A DNA stretch of 64,000 nucleotides from Clostridia bacterium. Its GTDB lineage: Bacteria; Bacillota; Clostridia; Oscillospirales; Acutalibacteraceae. Location: NCBI GenBank assembly GCA_017560255.1, contig JAFYOI010000035.1, forward strand, positions 124,001 through 188,000, in the 5' to 3' direction. The translations under genes were made by a program, and so were the position numbers. Positions 1 to 8,611 of the stretch are shown one piece after another; within the stretch, counting starts at the first letter, position 1; each line of letters begins with the position of its first letter. Below the pieces are notes generated by a model. That model worked only from the letters and a program-made list of their open reading frames with translations, was not told the DNA's origin and did not search any database.

Positions 1-516
1 GTCTTTGGGAATGATTTTGAGCAAGTTTTCAGGGAAATTCACATCAAGTGAGCATTCCTCACTTGTCGGTGCAAAACCGTTGCTTGCATCGGGACGGCTG
101 TCGGTGTATGGCAGGTAGGGTTTAATATCAAAAATCGGGGTACCATCAAGCAAATCCGCGCCCGAAACGTGAAGCACAGCGCCCAGTTCTTCGTTGTACT
201 CAATTTTCTCAAGTCGCACACAGGAAAGCCCCAAAGAATTCGGACGGTAGGGAGAGCGCGTTGCAAAAACACCCATATAGGTGTTGCCGCCAAGCCGGGG
301 AGGGCGGACAAGCGGAGTGAATTCTTCGCGCAGTGCCTGCGAAAATTGCCATATCAGCCATATATGAGAAAACTGTTCGATTCCGCGCACAGCATCAACG
401 TTTCTGTATTCGGGTTCAAAAATGATTTTTCCCTTCAATTCTTCAACAATTCCGCTTTGACGTGGTATGCCGAATTTAGTACTGAAATCCGTATGTATAC
501 GCGCTATGATTTTCAA
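1..516 (-). CDS. trmO: tRNA (adenine(37)-N6)-methyltransferase TrmO (TsaA family), 3' end cut by window edge
   Basis: Reverse-strand frame opens with a TTG at 514-516 preceded by GGAGGTG (523-529) and stays open to base 1, giving 172 residues beginning MKIIARIHTDFSTKFGIPRQ. The family hallmarks are present: IPRQ near residue 18, the segment FSHIWLIWQF around residue 50, and RPPRLGG...GVFATRSPYRPN.LGLS around residues 70-96, which is the SAM-binding core of TrmO/TsaA. TrmO methylates N6 of t6A37 in certain tRNAs using S-adenosylmethionine. The C-terminal part lies outside the window. It is transcribed divergently from the ftsW-like gene. Family assignment is firm; exact tRNA target is inferred. 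Confidence 0.9.
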   Translation of the reverse strand, partial: MKIIARIHTDFSTKFGIPRQSGIVEELKGKIIFEPEYRNVDAVRGIEQFSHIWLIWQFSQALREEFTPLVRPPRLGGNTYMGVFATRSPYRPNSLGLSCVRLEKIEYNEELGAVLHVSGADLLDGTPIFDIKPYLPYTDSRPDASNGFAPTSEECSLDVNFPENLLKIIPKD

Positions 517-543
517 TTATTGCACCTCCCTGATTATTTTTTT

Positions 544-572
544 ATTATACTACCATAACACTTTAAGTTCAA
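544..572 (-). promoter_or_regulatory. Sigma-A-type promoter of trmO
   Basis: Reverse strand shows TTGAAC (567-572), a 17-bp spacer and TATAAT (544-549). It lies 28 bp upstream of the TTG start of trmO. Confidence 0.7.
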
Positions 573-615
573 CAAAAATCATCACGTTTTTTTCTTTTAT
601 GTCAATAAAATCTGA

Positions 616-644
616 TTGCAAATACACTACTAATGTGATAAAAT
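616..644 (+). promoter_or_regulatory. Sigma-A-type promoter with extended -10 for the ftsW-like/pbp pair
   Basis: TTGCAA (616-621), 17-bp spacer, TAAAAT (639-644), with TG at 636-637 forming an extended -10. The start codon follows about 30 bases later. Confidence 0.65.
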
Positions 645-675
645 AAATAGAATTTGTTTTATAAAAGGGGTGAAA

Positions 676-2187
676 ATGGTGCATAGTAACGAGCGCGATG
701 ATTTTTCCGTTCAGCAGGTGGAAACGGACGACAACGAAGTGATTGAAGTATTGGATGCGGGGCAGCCCGAAGAAAAAAAGCGCGGCATTTCTTTTAATAT
801 CTTGATTTTATTTGCGTATACGCTCGTTTTGTATCTGTTTTCTGTTTACACAAATGTAAACCGTCCCTTTGCATATCTCGGTGGGGCAGTTCTCGGAATT
901 GCCGTTGTTACCGCTTTGTTTATCGGCAGGTTAAAGAGTCGTGCAGTCCGAATGTTGTATACACTGATGTTTATGTTTGTACAGTTTGGCGCACTGATGC
1001 AGTTGATTCTTCATATTGAGCCGCTTGATTATGAGCCGGACGGACTTGATTATTTCTTTTATCTGACGGCTGACGAGAAAGCGTTTGTTATCGATATGAT
1101 GCTTCCGTATGTTGCGGCGCTGGTGATGTCTTTGATAAGTGTTTTTGTGTTTAAAACCGTTATGAAGAAGCACGCAACGATGAAACTTGCGTTGCTTTTG
1201 ACCGTTCTTTCCGCCCTGACATACGTTTTGACGATTGTTTTCGGCATAAGCGTCGGCGGGACAAGGGTTGGCGTTGTTATGTTTGGCTTTACTTTCCAAC
1301 CCGGTGAGTTTTTGAAGTATATTTACTGCATAATCATAGGCATAGTCCTCGGCGGCGGTGACGACAAATTGATGCAGCGCCGTCTTAAATACGCGTCGGG
1401 TGTTACCTTGATGTTCCTCGGATTTATGGTGTTGCAGGGTGAATTCGGTACGTTTCAGGTTGTGGCGATGTCCTACCTTATCATCGTTATTTGTTATATG
1501 GGTGTAAAGGGAATTTTAAAACTTGTCGCTTTTGTTGCGGCGCTCGGAATCGGCAGCACCCTTGTCTATTTTGCAAATAATTATGTGTTGAAAATTTCAT
1601 TTTTGACTACTCAGTTCAATAAAATTTTTGATCGCTTCAGAGTGTGGCTTGACCCTGACTATGATATTTACGGCGCTGGTTATCAGATGCATCAGGCGAT
1701 GCAAAAGATTTATCAGGCGGGTTGGTTTGGGCAGTATGGCAGTAAAAATACTATTTATGCTGCCGAAAACGATCTTGTTATTGTCAGCATTATTTATGCT
1801 TTTGGTCTGATAACTGCCCTTGCGCTTGTTATTGCGTTTGTAACAATGGCTGTAAATCAGGTGCGCGTTATCAGCCGTACCAATAATTCAAAGTTAAAAA
1901 TAATGGCGGCAATTGCATCTACTTTGTTGTTTTCTCAGGTGTTTTTCAACATCGGTGGAGCAACGGGTGTAATCCCGCTTTCAGGAATAACTCTTCCGTT
2001 TATAAGCAAGGGCGGCAGTTCTATTGTTAGCGTGGCGCTTATGATGACGCTTGTATTTATGCTTGCGGTTGAGAAGGAGAAAGGGGGATTTATCGATGAA
2101 AAAACGTGCGGATACAAAGATACCTCGCGTGCTTTCGGCGGTGGTGATAGTGCTGGGCATAGTACTGATGCTGGGAATAGTGTATAA
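676..2187 (+). CDS. FtsW/RodA/SpoVE (SEDS) family peptidoglycan glycosyltransferase
   Basis: A polytopic membrane protein of 503 residues, with an acidic cytoplasmic N-terminus of about 40 residues and then about ten hydrophobic segments. Two SEDS signatures are visible: FRVWLDPD...GAGYQ...A near residue 320, and PFISKGGSS near residue 440, matching the FtsW/RodA PFxSxGGSS. SEDS proteins polymerise lipid II into glycan strands together with a class B PBP, which here is the next gene. ATG 676 is preferred over GTG 670 because AAGGGG at 665-670 would overlap the GTG. The last 31 codons overlap the PBP gene in another frame. Whether it serves elongation, division or sporulation cannot be read from sequence. 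Confidence 0.9.
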   Translation: MVHSNERDDFSVQQVETDDNEVIEVLDAGQPEEKKRGISFNILILFAYTLVLYLFSVYTNVNRPFAYLGGAVLGIAVVTALFIGRLKSRAVRMLYTLMFMFVQFGALMQLILHIEPLDYEPDGLDYFFYLTADEKAFVIDMMLPYVAALVMSLISVFVFKTVMKKHATMKLALLLTVLSALTYVLTIVFGISVGGTRVGVVMFGFTFQPGEFLKYIYCIIIGIVLGGGDDKLMQRRLKYASGVTLMFLGFMVLQGEFGTFQVVAMSYLIIVICYMGVKGILKLVAFVAALGIGSTLVYFANNYVLKISFLTTQFNKIFDRFRVWLDPDYDIYGAGYQMHQAMQKIYQAGWFGQYGSKNTIYAAENDLVIVSIIYAFGLITALALVIAFVTMAVNQVRVISRTNNSKLKIMAAIASTLLFSQVFFNIGGATGVIPLSGITLPFISKGGSSIVSVALMMTLVFMLAVEKEKGGFIDEKTCGYKDTSRAFGGGDSAGHSTDAGNSV

Positions 2188-3547
2188 TTCAAGCGTTTTA
2201 TCAGACGTTTTACCATTTTTTTCACGGCTTTCCACTGCTGAAAAAAATGCGCAGATTGTCCTTGGAGGTTCACGTTTGCGCGCTCCGATATTGGATAGAA
2301 ACGGTAACGTAATCACCGATTATTCGGACAAGACTGACAACAAAACTCTCAACGATGATGACTATATCATAATGCGCGACCCGTACGCTTTCTCAAGTCT
2401 TATCGGCTATTCATCAACGCGTTACGGCATAGGTGGAGGAATAATTTCAAAATTCAATTCAACTTTGACCGTTGGAACAAACTCGTTTCTCAATATCAGA
2501 AACAATACGGGAAATACCGTACAACTGACCATTGATGCCGACCTGCAGGAGTATGTTTACAATCTCACTAAGGACAATAAGGGAGCAGTTGTTGTAACAA
2601 ATGCCGACGGTGAAATTCTTTGTCTTGTTTCAACCCCGACTTATAACGCAAATGAAATCAAGGCGGGTGAGTCGGATATTTTTACCGATGCCAAATACGA
2701 GGGACTGTTTTATAACAATGCCTATGAGTATCCACGTGTCCCCGGCAGTGTTTTTAAACTGATTTCTTCCGTTGTTATCAGCGAGAGCGGATTGAGTAAA
2801 GTTCCCTATTGTGACGAGGGAGTAACTTATACCGATTCGGGATTTGCTATCTACAACTCTTCAAAGGCTACTCTGGGCACACAGGTTACACTGAGCAAGG
2901 CGATTTGTTACAGCATTAATACCTATTTTGCCGACGTTGTAAACACGGCGGGCGCTCATAAATTCAACGAGGTTGCCGAAAGATTTCTGATTGGCGGTAG
3001 ATTGCCGCTTGATTTTGCTTCTATCAGTTCAACGTTTGACATTTCCGGCAACGGAAACGGACAATTGATGGCAAGCGCATTTGGACAGGGCAGGACTTTG
3101 CTTACGCCGCTGCACATAAATATGATTACTTCTGCTGTTGCAACGGGTAATCTTGTTGAACCGCACCTGGTCAGACGGATTTTAGAGCCGGGAGAGGATG
3201 GAAAGGTTGTAAAGACAACGAAACCAAAAGTCTTGCACAGCAATATCATTTCCTATGAAACGGCAACGGAAATCCACGACGGAATGGTTGCTGCGGCAAA
3301 TTACTACGGACTTTACGACGTCAATTATAAAGGTGAGCGATGCTTTATCGCCGCTAAGACGGGCACTGCGGAAGTGCGCGCTGACAGTGGTATTACAAAC
3401 AACTACATTACTGCATATTTTCCCGAAGATAATCCGCAGTATTTTATAACGATAATGGATATCAGTGAGGCTTATGGTTCATCACTTGCCGTACCGCTTC
3501 AATCAATTTGCAAATATGTTGCAGAAAACGAAGAGGATTTTGAATAA
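2096..3547 (+). CDS. Class B penicillin-binding protein (transpeptidase, PbpA/FtsI-like)
   Basis: The 483-residue protein has a short basic N-terminus, one membrane anchor (about residues 12-34), a linker containing RAPILDRNG, and a penicillin-binding transpeptidase domain. The catalytic motifs are visible: SVFK (Ser218), SIN (Ser273) and KTG (Lys421). It cross-links peptidoglycan outside the membrane as partner of the adjacent SEDS polymerase. ATG 2096 has AAGGGGG at 2081-2087 and is needed to include the anchor. It starts 92 bp inside the upstream gene, which implies translational coupling. It has no PASTA domains and is shorter than typical SpoVD/FtsI. It resembles the PbpA that pairs with FtsW/RodA in other Gram-positives. 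Confidence 0.9.
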   Translation: MKKRADTKIPRVLSAVVIVLGIVLMLGIVYNSSVLSDVLPFFSRLSTAEKNAQIVLGGSRLRAPILDRNGNVITDYSDKTDNKTLNDDDYIIMRDPYAFSSLIGYSSTRYGIGGGIISKFNSTLTVGTNSFLNIRNNTGNTVQLTIDADLQEYVYNLTKDNKGAVVVTNADGEILCLVSTPTYNANEIKAGESDIFTDAKYEGLFYNNAYEYPRVPGSVFKLISSVVISESGLSKVPYCDEGVTYTDSGFAIYNSSKATLGTQVTLSKAICYSINTYFADVVNTAGAHKFNEVAERFLIGGRLPLDFASISSTFDISGNGNGQLMASAFGQGRTLLTPLHINMITSAVATGNLVEPHLVRRILEPGEDGKVVKTTKPKVLHSNIISYETATEIHDGMVAAANYYGLYDVNYKGERCFIAAKTGTAEVRADSGITNNYITAYFPEDNPQYFITIMDISEAYGSSLAVPLQSICKYVAENEEDFE

Positions 3548-3571
3548 AATATTCTTCGTTGTAGTTTTGTG

Positions 3572-3600
3572 TTGCAAAAAGTTGCAATTTAGTGTAAAAT
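3572..3600 (+). promoter_or_regulatory. Sigma-A-type promoter of the ABC permease / AsnB-like pair
   Basis: TTGCAA (3572-3577), 17-bp spacer, TAAAAT (3595-3600). It lies 47 bp before the TTG start at 3648. Confidence 0.65.
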
Positions 3601-3647
3601 ATTAATTTAGAGTTTTGATAAGTTTATGTATAGAGGGGGGTATTGAC

Positions 3648-4472
3648 TTGTTCGTGGCGGTTATAGAATTTTTTGAAACGATTATTAAAAACTGGAAGAC
3701 TATCTGGAGGCTTTCCGCTCACCAGTTTGTGACTAAGAACAGGGATACAAAACTTGGGTTTTTGTGGCATTTTCTTTCGCCTCTTTCAATAGCGCTGGTT
3801 TATTGGTTCGTTTTTGGCATCGGCTTTAAAAACGGAGCCGAACATCTTATGGGCGACGGCACTTCGTATAGTTATCTCAGTTGGATGTTCTCGGGTATGT
3901 TCCCGTTTTTCTATTTCCGTTCAAATCTCAGTGAGTCAATCAACGCTATTTATTCAAAGTACAACCTTGTGTCAAGGGCGGGATTCCCTGTGCTTATGCT
4001 TCCCGTTGTGTCGACGATAACAAATCTTTTTGTATCTTTGCCGACGTTCATTATGCCGATAGTTCAGCTTTTAATATCGGGAGATTTTAATTTCAGTGCA
4101 TCGATGCTTTTGATACTTTATTTCTGTGCTGCATCGCTTTTGCATTTTACGGCGGTTTCCGTACTTTTCTCCGTCCTCGGAATGATTTCAAGGGACTTCC
4201 AGAGAGTGATGCGACCCGTCTTGAGAATGCTTATGTATTTTTCACCTGTTGTATGGTCAATCAACGGCTTGCAGGAGCCGTTTGCTACAATAGTTAAATT
4301 CAATCCGCTTTATCACTTGTTTGAAGTGTTCAGAAGCAGTTTCCTTGAAAATTACACAATGGATTGGGGGACAACGTTGTATTTCTGGATTTATACTGCG
4401 GTGATTTTCCTTATTGGTTGTTTTATCCATTCAAAAAGCAAGGACAAATATTATATGAGTGCAACAAGATAA
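3648..4472 (+). CDS. ABC-2 type polysaccharide/teichoic acid export permease (TagG/Wzm family)
   Basis: A 274-residue integral membrane protein with about six hydrophobic segments. The N-terminal region carries the ABC-2 pattern R..FVTKNRDTKLGFLWHFLSPL seen in TagG, RfbA and Wzm permeases. Such permeases move an undecaprenyl-linked glycan across the membrane with a TagH/Wzt ATPase. No ATPase gene is adjacent or elsewhere in the window, so the partner must be encoded elsewhere. TTG 3648 is chosen because GAGGGGGG (3633-3640) sits 7 nt upstream; an in-frame TTG at 3615 has no ribosome-binding site. It is followed 23 bp later by an asparagine-synthetase-like gene, probably in one transcript. Confidence 0.85.
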   Translation: MFVAVIEFFETIIKNWKTIWRLSAHQFVTKNRDTKLGFLWHFLSPLSIALVYWFVFGIGFKNGAEHLMGDGTSYSYLSWMFSGMFPFFYFRSNLSESINAIYSKYNLVSRAGFPVLMLPVVSTITNLFVSLPTFIMPIVQLLISGDFNFSASMLLILYFCAASLLHFTAVSVLFSVLGMISRDFQRVMRPVLRMLMYFSPVVWSINGLQEPFATIVKFNPLYHLFEVFRSSFLENYTMDWGTTLYFWIYTAVIFLIGCFIHSKSKDKYYMSATR

Positions 4473-4495
4473 CACTCAATCAGGCGGTGAATTAA

Positions 4496-6751
4496 ATGAA
4501 AAACTTTATTGCGATAAGTTCAAAGTCAAAAATCAGTCCTTATATGATAGAGAAGGCGAAGAGCATTCTGGCAACTTTTTACAGAATTGATCCGCCCAAT
4601 TATGACTTGGTTTTTTCCGACAATGGAAAAAACGTTGTAATTATTGCTTCCAATGAACCGAATCAGTTTATAAGAGGGCACAAGCAGGTTGCCGTTTCAA
4701 CGGGATATATTCCAAACTGTGACCAGAAACTCAAAGGCTTGCTCGAAAGCGTTGATCCGACAAGATACGTTGCGAATACAAACGGTACCTTTGCAATTTG
4801 CCTTATGAATACGGACAATGGCAGAATGAGCATATATAACAGTTTTATGAGAATGGAGCCCGTCTACTATTCTCAGGATAAAAACGGTGTGTACGTCGCA
4901 AACAGAGCGGTTTTTGTAAACCTTCTTGCAAACGACAGAAAGAGTATTGAGTACGATATTTCAAATATGGGTGCTTTCGCAAGCGCGGGTTACTACGTTT
5001 CTGAGTATACCCCCTTCAAGGGTGTTAACGTTATGCCCGTCAATTCTCAGTTGCAACTGAGAAACGGCAAAATGAAAATGTTGTCAATAGACGATGCCGA
5101 AAAACTCATTGGTACAAAAAAGAACCCTACTTCCGCTGATTATTATGATTTGGCGCAGGCGCTCATAGATTCAACCGCGGGCATCGACACAAACGCACAG
5201 ATTTCGCTTGCGCTTACAGGTGGTAAGGATAGCCGCTTGCTCGCGGCAGTTTTCAGCGCGGCTGGTTATCCCATTGAAACGTTCACAAACGGATTTGAAA
5301 ATTATCCCGACGTTATCGTGGCGCAGAGAGTGGCGCGTCAACTCGGACTTCCTCATAAAGTAAATATTCCGCAGACGTTCAATGATGAGCAGAGCAAGGT
5401 GAGTTTTGTGCTTGCCGATATGTTTGCGCCCTCCCTTGAAAAGATTTTTCAGAGTGAGGGTATGATAAGCGTCTACGAAAACCTCGGCCCGCCTTATCGC
5501 CCGAATACCATTGTAAATAACAAGAAAATCAGCATCGGCGGCAACGGCGGTGCAATTCTCAAGGGCGGATTTGCAAAGGTTTATAAGGAGTGTAACGAAG
5601 CGGATTGGGCAAAGTTCAAGAGCACTTTTTGCTGGGGTTGTGACAATCTTTTCCGTGAGGAGCAACAAAAGGTTTTCTATGACCAACTTTCCGAATATAT
5701 GCTCAGCCCCCTCAGTTATGCCGACGTAATGGACAGATTTTATTTCAAACTGCGTAACGGCAGATGGGGTGCATCGGGCAACAGTGCGACCATCGTACCC
5801 AGAAAGGTTGTAAAACCGTTCTTTGATTCGGTGTTTGCCAAGAAGTGTATGATGATTGATATTAATCTCAGAAAGAACGATATGGCAAACTATCAGATAT
5901 TGAAGCATATCAATCCCGCCCTGACCGAAGTTCCGTTTGCGGAGGATAGATGGGGCTTTGAAACCGACGGCCCGATTGATGGCGATATGGCTGCGTGGAA
6001 ACGCCGTGAGCCCGTTTTGGGACAGAAGTTCGGCACGTCGGGATTCAACTGGCGTGAGGCTGTTTTCACCTATCTTCGTGAAGAGATGTATTCAAAGATT
6101 TTTGCTCCCGAAGCATCGGCGATTTTTGAACTTATAGATAAGCAGAAACTTCAGGAGTTGTTTGATACTCCCGCAAAGCAGAAACTCCATCCCGGTAAGG
6201 TCGTATGGAATATTTATACTCTTGCGCTTATGTTATCTTACGATTGGTGGAATGGAAAAATTCCGAGTTCCGAGCCGATCCGAGTACAGATTCCGACTGA
6301 AAAAATAACCTATGCGGACAATGCTCATCTGAAATTTGAGAGCAAAAATTGCAACGTTGAGTACAGCCAGGACAAGCGCAGTTTTACTTTGTCGAGAATG
6401 GTCGGCACGTACGACCAGATTAAGAACCCCGTTGCCTATATGTTCGGCGTAAGTACAACCAGAGCACCGTCACATCAGAAATTTCCCGAGGCTTACGTCG
6501 GCACGTATAAGCGTGTTCGTGTGTTCGGTACTGCCGAACTTCCCGAGGGACTCAAACCGAGAATATTGTTCTTCCAGTACAATAAAGAGGGCGAGAAAAT
6601 TGCTATGGATTCCTACACCGTAAGGCGTAAGGAAGTCGCTTCACTTTTCAATGTCTTACCCGACGCTACTTCTTTCCGCGTTGCAATCAGGGTGGGGCAG
6701 GAGAATTTTGAGCCCATTACGTTCACGGACCTCGGCATATTCTACGTTTAA
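4496..6751 (+). CDS. Asparagine-synthetase-like protein without the catalytic N-terminal Cys
   Basis: This 751-residue protein has an N-terminal region shaped like the glutaminase half of AsnB (for example MSIYNSFMRMEPVYY around residue 115). It starts MKNF, so the Cys2 nucleophile needed for glutamine hydrolysis is absent. The synthetase half keeps a PP-loop, SLALTGGKDS (residues 237-246). About 150 C-terminal residues form an extra, probably beta-rich domain. Family members in cell-surface loci are predicted ATP-dependent amidating or ligating enzymes, but the substrate is unknown. It sits directly behind an ABC glycan-export permease, which suggests a role in modifying the exported polymer. 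That function is inference. Confidence 0.75.
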   Translation: MKNFIAISSKSKISPYMIEKAKSILATFYRIDPPNYDLVFSDNGKNVVIIASNEPNQFIRGHKQVAVSTGYIPNCDQKLKGLLESVDPTRYVANTNGTFAICLMNTDNGRMSIYNSFMRMEPVYYSQDKNGVYVANRAVFVNLLANDRKSIEYDISNMGAFASAGYYVSEYTPFKGVNVMPVNSQLQLRNGKMKMLSIDDAEKLIGTKKNPTSADYYDLAQALIDSTAGIDTNAQISLALTGGKDSRLLAAVFSAAGYPIETFTNGFENYPDVIVAQRVARQLGLPHKVNIPQTFNDEQSKVSFVLADMFAPSLEKIFQSEGMISVYENLGPPYRPNTIVNNKKISIGGNGGAILKGGFAKVYKECNEADWAKFKSTFCWGCDNLFREEQQKVFYDQLSEYMLSPLSYADVMDRFYFKLRNGRWGASGNSATIVPRKVVKPFFDSVFAKKCMMIDINLRKNDMANYQILKHINPALTEVPFAEDRWGFETDGPIDGDMAAWKRREPVLGQKFGTSGFNWREAVFTYLREEMYSKIFAPEASAIFELIDKQKLQELFDTPAKQKLHPGKVVWNIYTLALMLSYDWWNGKIPSSEPIRVQIPTEKITYADNAHLKFESKNCNVEYSQDKRSFTLSRMVGTYDQIKNPVAYMFGVSTTRAPSHQKFPEAYVGTYKRVRVFGTAELPEGLKPRILFFQYNKEGEKIAMDSYTVRRKEVASLFNVLPDATSFRVAIRVGQENFEPITFTDLGIFYV

Positions 6752-6766
6752 TTTAATCAAAACAAA

Positions 6767-6802
6767 AAGGCAGAAAATGTCTTGTAGGACGCTTTCTGCC
6801 TT
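6767..6802. terminator. Bidirectional terminator between the AsnB-like gene and acpP
   Basis: Inverted arms AAGGCAGAAA (6767-6776) and TTTCTGCCTT (6793-6802), with A/T-rich flanks on both sides, lie between convergent genes. Confidence 0.8.
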
Positions 6803-6822
6803 GTTTTATTATTAAGTTTTGA

Positions 6823-7050
6823 TTATGAATTCTGCTCAATGTATTTTACAAGTTGAGCAACCGTGCGGATGTTTTCAATTTCCTCATCGGGAATTTCGAT
6901 TTCAAACTCATCCTCGAGTGACATGAGGAGATCAACAACGTCAAGACTGTCAGCGCCGAGATCGTCGCCGATGTCTGATTCCATAAGTACGGCATCCTCT
7001 TCCAAATCAAGTTGTTCGCAAAGAATAGTTCTTACTTTTTCAAATATCAT
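6823..7050 (-). CDS. acpP: Acyl carrier protein
   Basis: A 75-residue acidic protein with the phosphopantetheine attachment motif GADSLD; Ser35 is the modified residue. It carries growing acyl chains in type II fatty-acid synthesis. The gene is monocistronic here: a consensus promoter lies upstream and a bidirectional terminator downstream. The rest of the fab genes are not in the window. The 4'-phosphopantetheine it needs would come from the pan/coa genes at 40-46 kb. Confidence 0.97.
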   Translation of the reverse strand: MIFEKVRTILCEQLDLEEDAVLMESDIGDDLGADSLDVVDLLMSLEDEFEIEIPDEEIENIRTVAQLVKYIEQNS

Positions 7051-7085
7051 AAATACAACGCTCCTTATTAACGATGTTTGATAAA

Positions 7086-7114
7086 ATATTAGTTGTAAAT
7101 TGCTGCTTTGTCAA
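7086..7114 (-). promoter_or_regulatory. Consensus sigma-A promoter of acpP
   Basis: Reverse strand reads TTGACA (7109-7114), 17-bp spacer, TAATAT (7086-7091). Confidence 0.85.
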
Positions 7115-7211
7115 GAGATTTTTTTTAAATTTTTTTGGATTACTATAAGAAATATGCGTTGCTCGTGTTAAATAAAACTGATTTTTTAAAAATAAGAGAG
7201 GGAAATTATAT

Positions 7212-7469
7212 ATGAGATTGGATAAATACTTAAAGGTTTCAAGGATAATCAAACGCAGGACGATTGCGAACGAAGCGTGCGATGCGGGACGCGTGTTGGT
7301 CAACAATAAGGTTGCGCGTGCATCCTACGACGTGAAAGTAAATGACGTGATTGAGATTCATTTTGGCAGCAACGTTGCTCGCTACCAGGTTGTAAACGTT
7401 GCTGAACACGCAACAAAGGACTCGGCGGGTGAGATGTACAGGGTTATTGGTTCCGGGGATAAGCAGTAA
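7212..7469 (+). CDS. rqcP: S4-domain RNA-binding protein RqcP (YabO, Hsp15-like)
   Basis: An 85-residue protein made almost entirely of an S4 domain: MRLDKYLKVSRIIKRRTIA at the N-terminus, then AGRVLVNNKVARASYDVK. This is the architecture of Bacillus YabO/RqcP, which binds the 50S-peptidyl-tRNA complex and, with RqcH, adds C-terminal alanine tails to stalled nascent chains. Length and start fit the family; AGAGAGG lies just upstream of the ATG. rqcH is not in this window. The basic surface expected for rRNA/tRNA binding is visible in the first 20 residues. Confidence 0.88.
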   Translation: MRLDKYLKVSRIIKRRTIANEACDAGRVLVNNKVARASYDVKVNDVIEIHFGSNVARYQVVNVAEHATKDSAGEMYRVIGSGDKQ

Positions 7470-7502
7470 ATATTCCCTGTCAGAAATATATGTTTTTACT
7501 GA

Positions 7503-7531
7503 TTGACAGTTACGTCTAAATGTAATATAAT
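7503..7531 (+). promoter_or_regulatory. Consensus sigma-A promoter of the phosphatidylethanolamine operon
   Basis: TTGACA (7503-7508), 17-bp spacer, TATAAT (7526-7531), 36 bp before the ATG at 7568. Confidence 0.88.
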
Positions 7532-7567
7532 TACTGAAATATTATTTATTTATGTGGGTTTTGTATT

Positions 7568-8611
7568 ATGAAGAATAAAAAGTATTGGATTAGCGGTGCA
7601 ATACTGATTATCATAATCTGCCTGACGATGTATACACTGTTAAAAGATTTTAAGGTTTCGGACATTGTTAATACGATACTGAGTGTAAATCCTATATACA
7701 TCATTCTATGCATTGTTATGGTATTTCTGTATTTGTGGTTTGAAGGGCTTGGATTAAAAGTCGTGCTCAAAACTATCGGTACAAAAATCAGTGGAAAAAA
7801 AGGTTTTGTTTACGCTAACGTAGATTTGTATTTTTCTTTGATTACTCCGTCTTCGACGGGTGGTCAGCCGGTTATGGCATACTATATGAACAGGGACTCT
7901 ATTCCGATTCCGCAGTCAACAATAGCGATTTTGTTCAACACCATGACGTTTAAAGTCGTGTTGATGGTGCTTTCAGCAGGTGTTCTTATTTTTATGCCGG
8001 ATGTTGTGCTTGGCAACGGAGTGCTTGTGACGGTACTGTTTTTTGTAGGATTCGGAATGCAGATTCTGATGAGTGCGCTGTGCTTTATGTCCATGTTTTC
8101 ACAGACCGTGGTGAGAAAGATTTCTGTTTCTTTCATAACTTTCTTAGGAAAAATCAGGATTCTGAAAAAACCGCAGAAAACGTTGGAGAGTCTTGAAAAG
8201 AGTCTCGGAGATTATGCACAGTGTGCCGAATTTCTGAAAAATAGCCTATCGATGATTCCCAAAGTTTTTGTAGTGAACTTTATTCAACGCGTCTGTCTTT
8301 TCACTGTAGGATATTTTGTTTACAGAAGTTTCGGACAGAATGCTTTGAATTATTTTGAAGTTGTCGGCATACAGACTGCAATAGCGATGTCGGCAAACTT
8401 TCTTCCCATTCCCGGCGCAGCGGGTATCACCGAAGCGGTGTTTGCATTGCTTTATTCTTCAATTTATCCTAATGAGCAACTTTTGGTTTCTGCGCTGTTG
8501 CTTACAAGAATTTTCGATTATTATTTCAGTTTGGTATTGTCGGGTGCAGTCACGCTTGCTAACCATGTGAAATTGACAAAAAAGGCTAAAAAAGAGGGTT
8601 GTATTAAGTGA
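7568..8611 (+). CDS. Lysylphosphatidylglycerol synthase-type transmembrane protein (UPF0104 family)
   Basis: A 347-residue protein with about eight hydrophobic helices and family signatures SLITPSSTGGQPVMAYYM (around residue 95) and FLPIPGAAGITEAVFALLY (around residue 278). These match the flippase half of MprF, but no aminoacyl-transferase half is present. Stand-alone members are thought to move or sense phospholipids. Its stop codon overlaps the GTG start of pssA by 4 bp, and psd follows, so it is co-transcribed with phosphatidylserine/phosphatidylethanolamine synthesis. A role in translocating those lipids is therefore plausible but inferred. Confidence 0.85.
   Translation: MKNKKYWISGAILIIIICLTMYTLLKDFKVSDIVNTILSVNPIYIILCIVMVFLYLWFEGLGLKVVLKTIGTKISGKKGFVYANVDLYFSLITPSSTGGQPVMAYYMNRDSIPIPQSTIAILFNTMTFKVVLMVLSAGVLIFMPDVVLGNGVLVTVLFFVGFGMQILMSALCFMSMFSQTVVRKISVSFITFLGKIRILKKPQKTLESLEKSLGDYAQCAEFLKNSLSMIPKVFVVNFIQRVCLFTVGYFVYRSFGQNALNYFEVVGIQTAIAMSANFLPIPGAAGITEAVFALLYSSIYPNEQLLVSALLLTRIFDYYFSLVLSGAVTLANHVKLTKKAKKEGCIK

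Noticed and set aside
931..1299. Minus-strand frames inside the ftsW-like gene and similar antisense frames throughout
   Set aside because: They are shadows of well-supported genes, lacking ribosome-binding sites and family similarity.
5171..5908. 245-codon antisense frame within the AsnB-like gene
   Set aside because: The plus-strand gene carries clear family motifs here; the antisense product has no recognisable domain.
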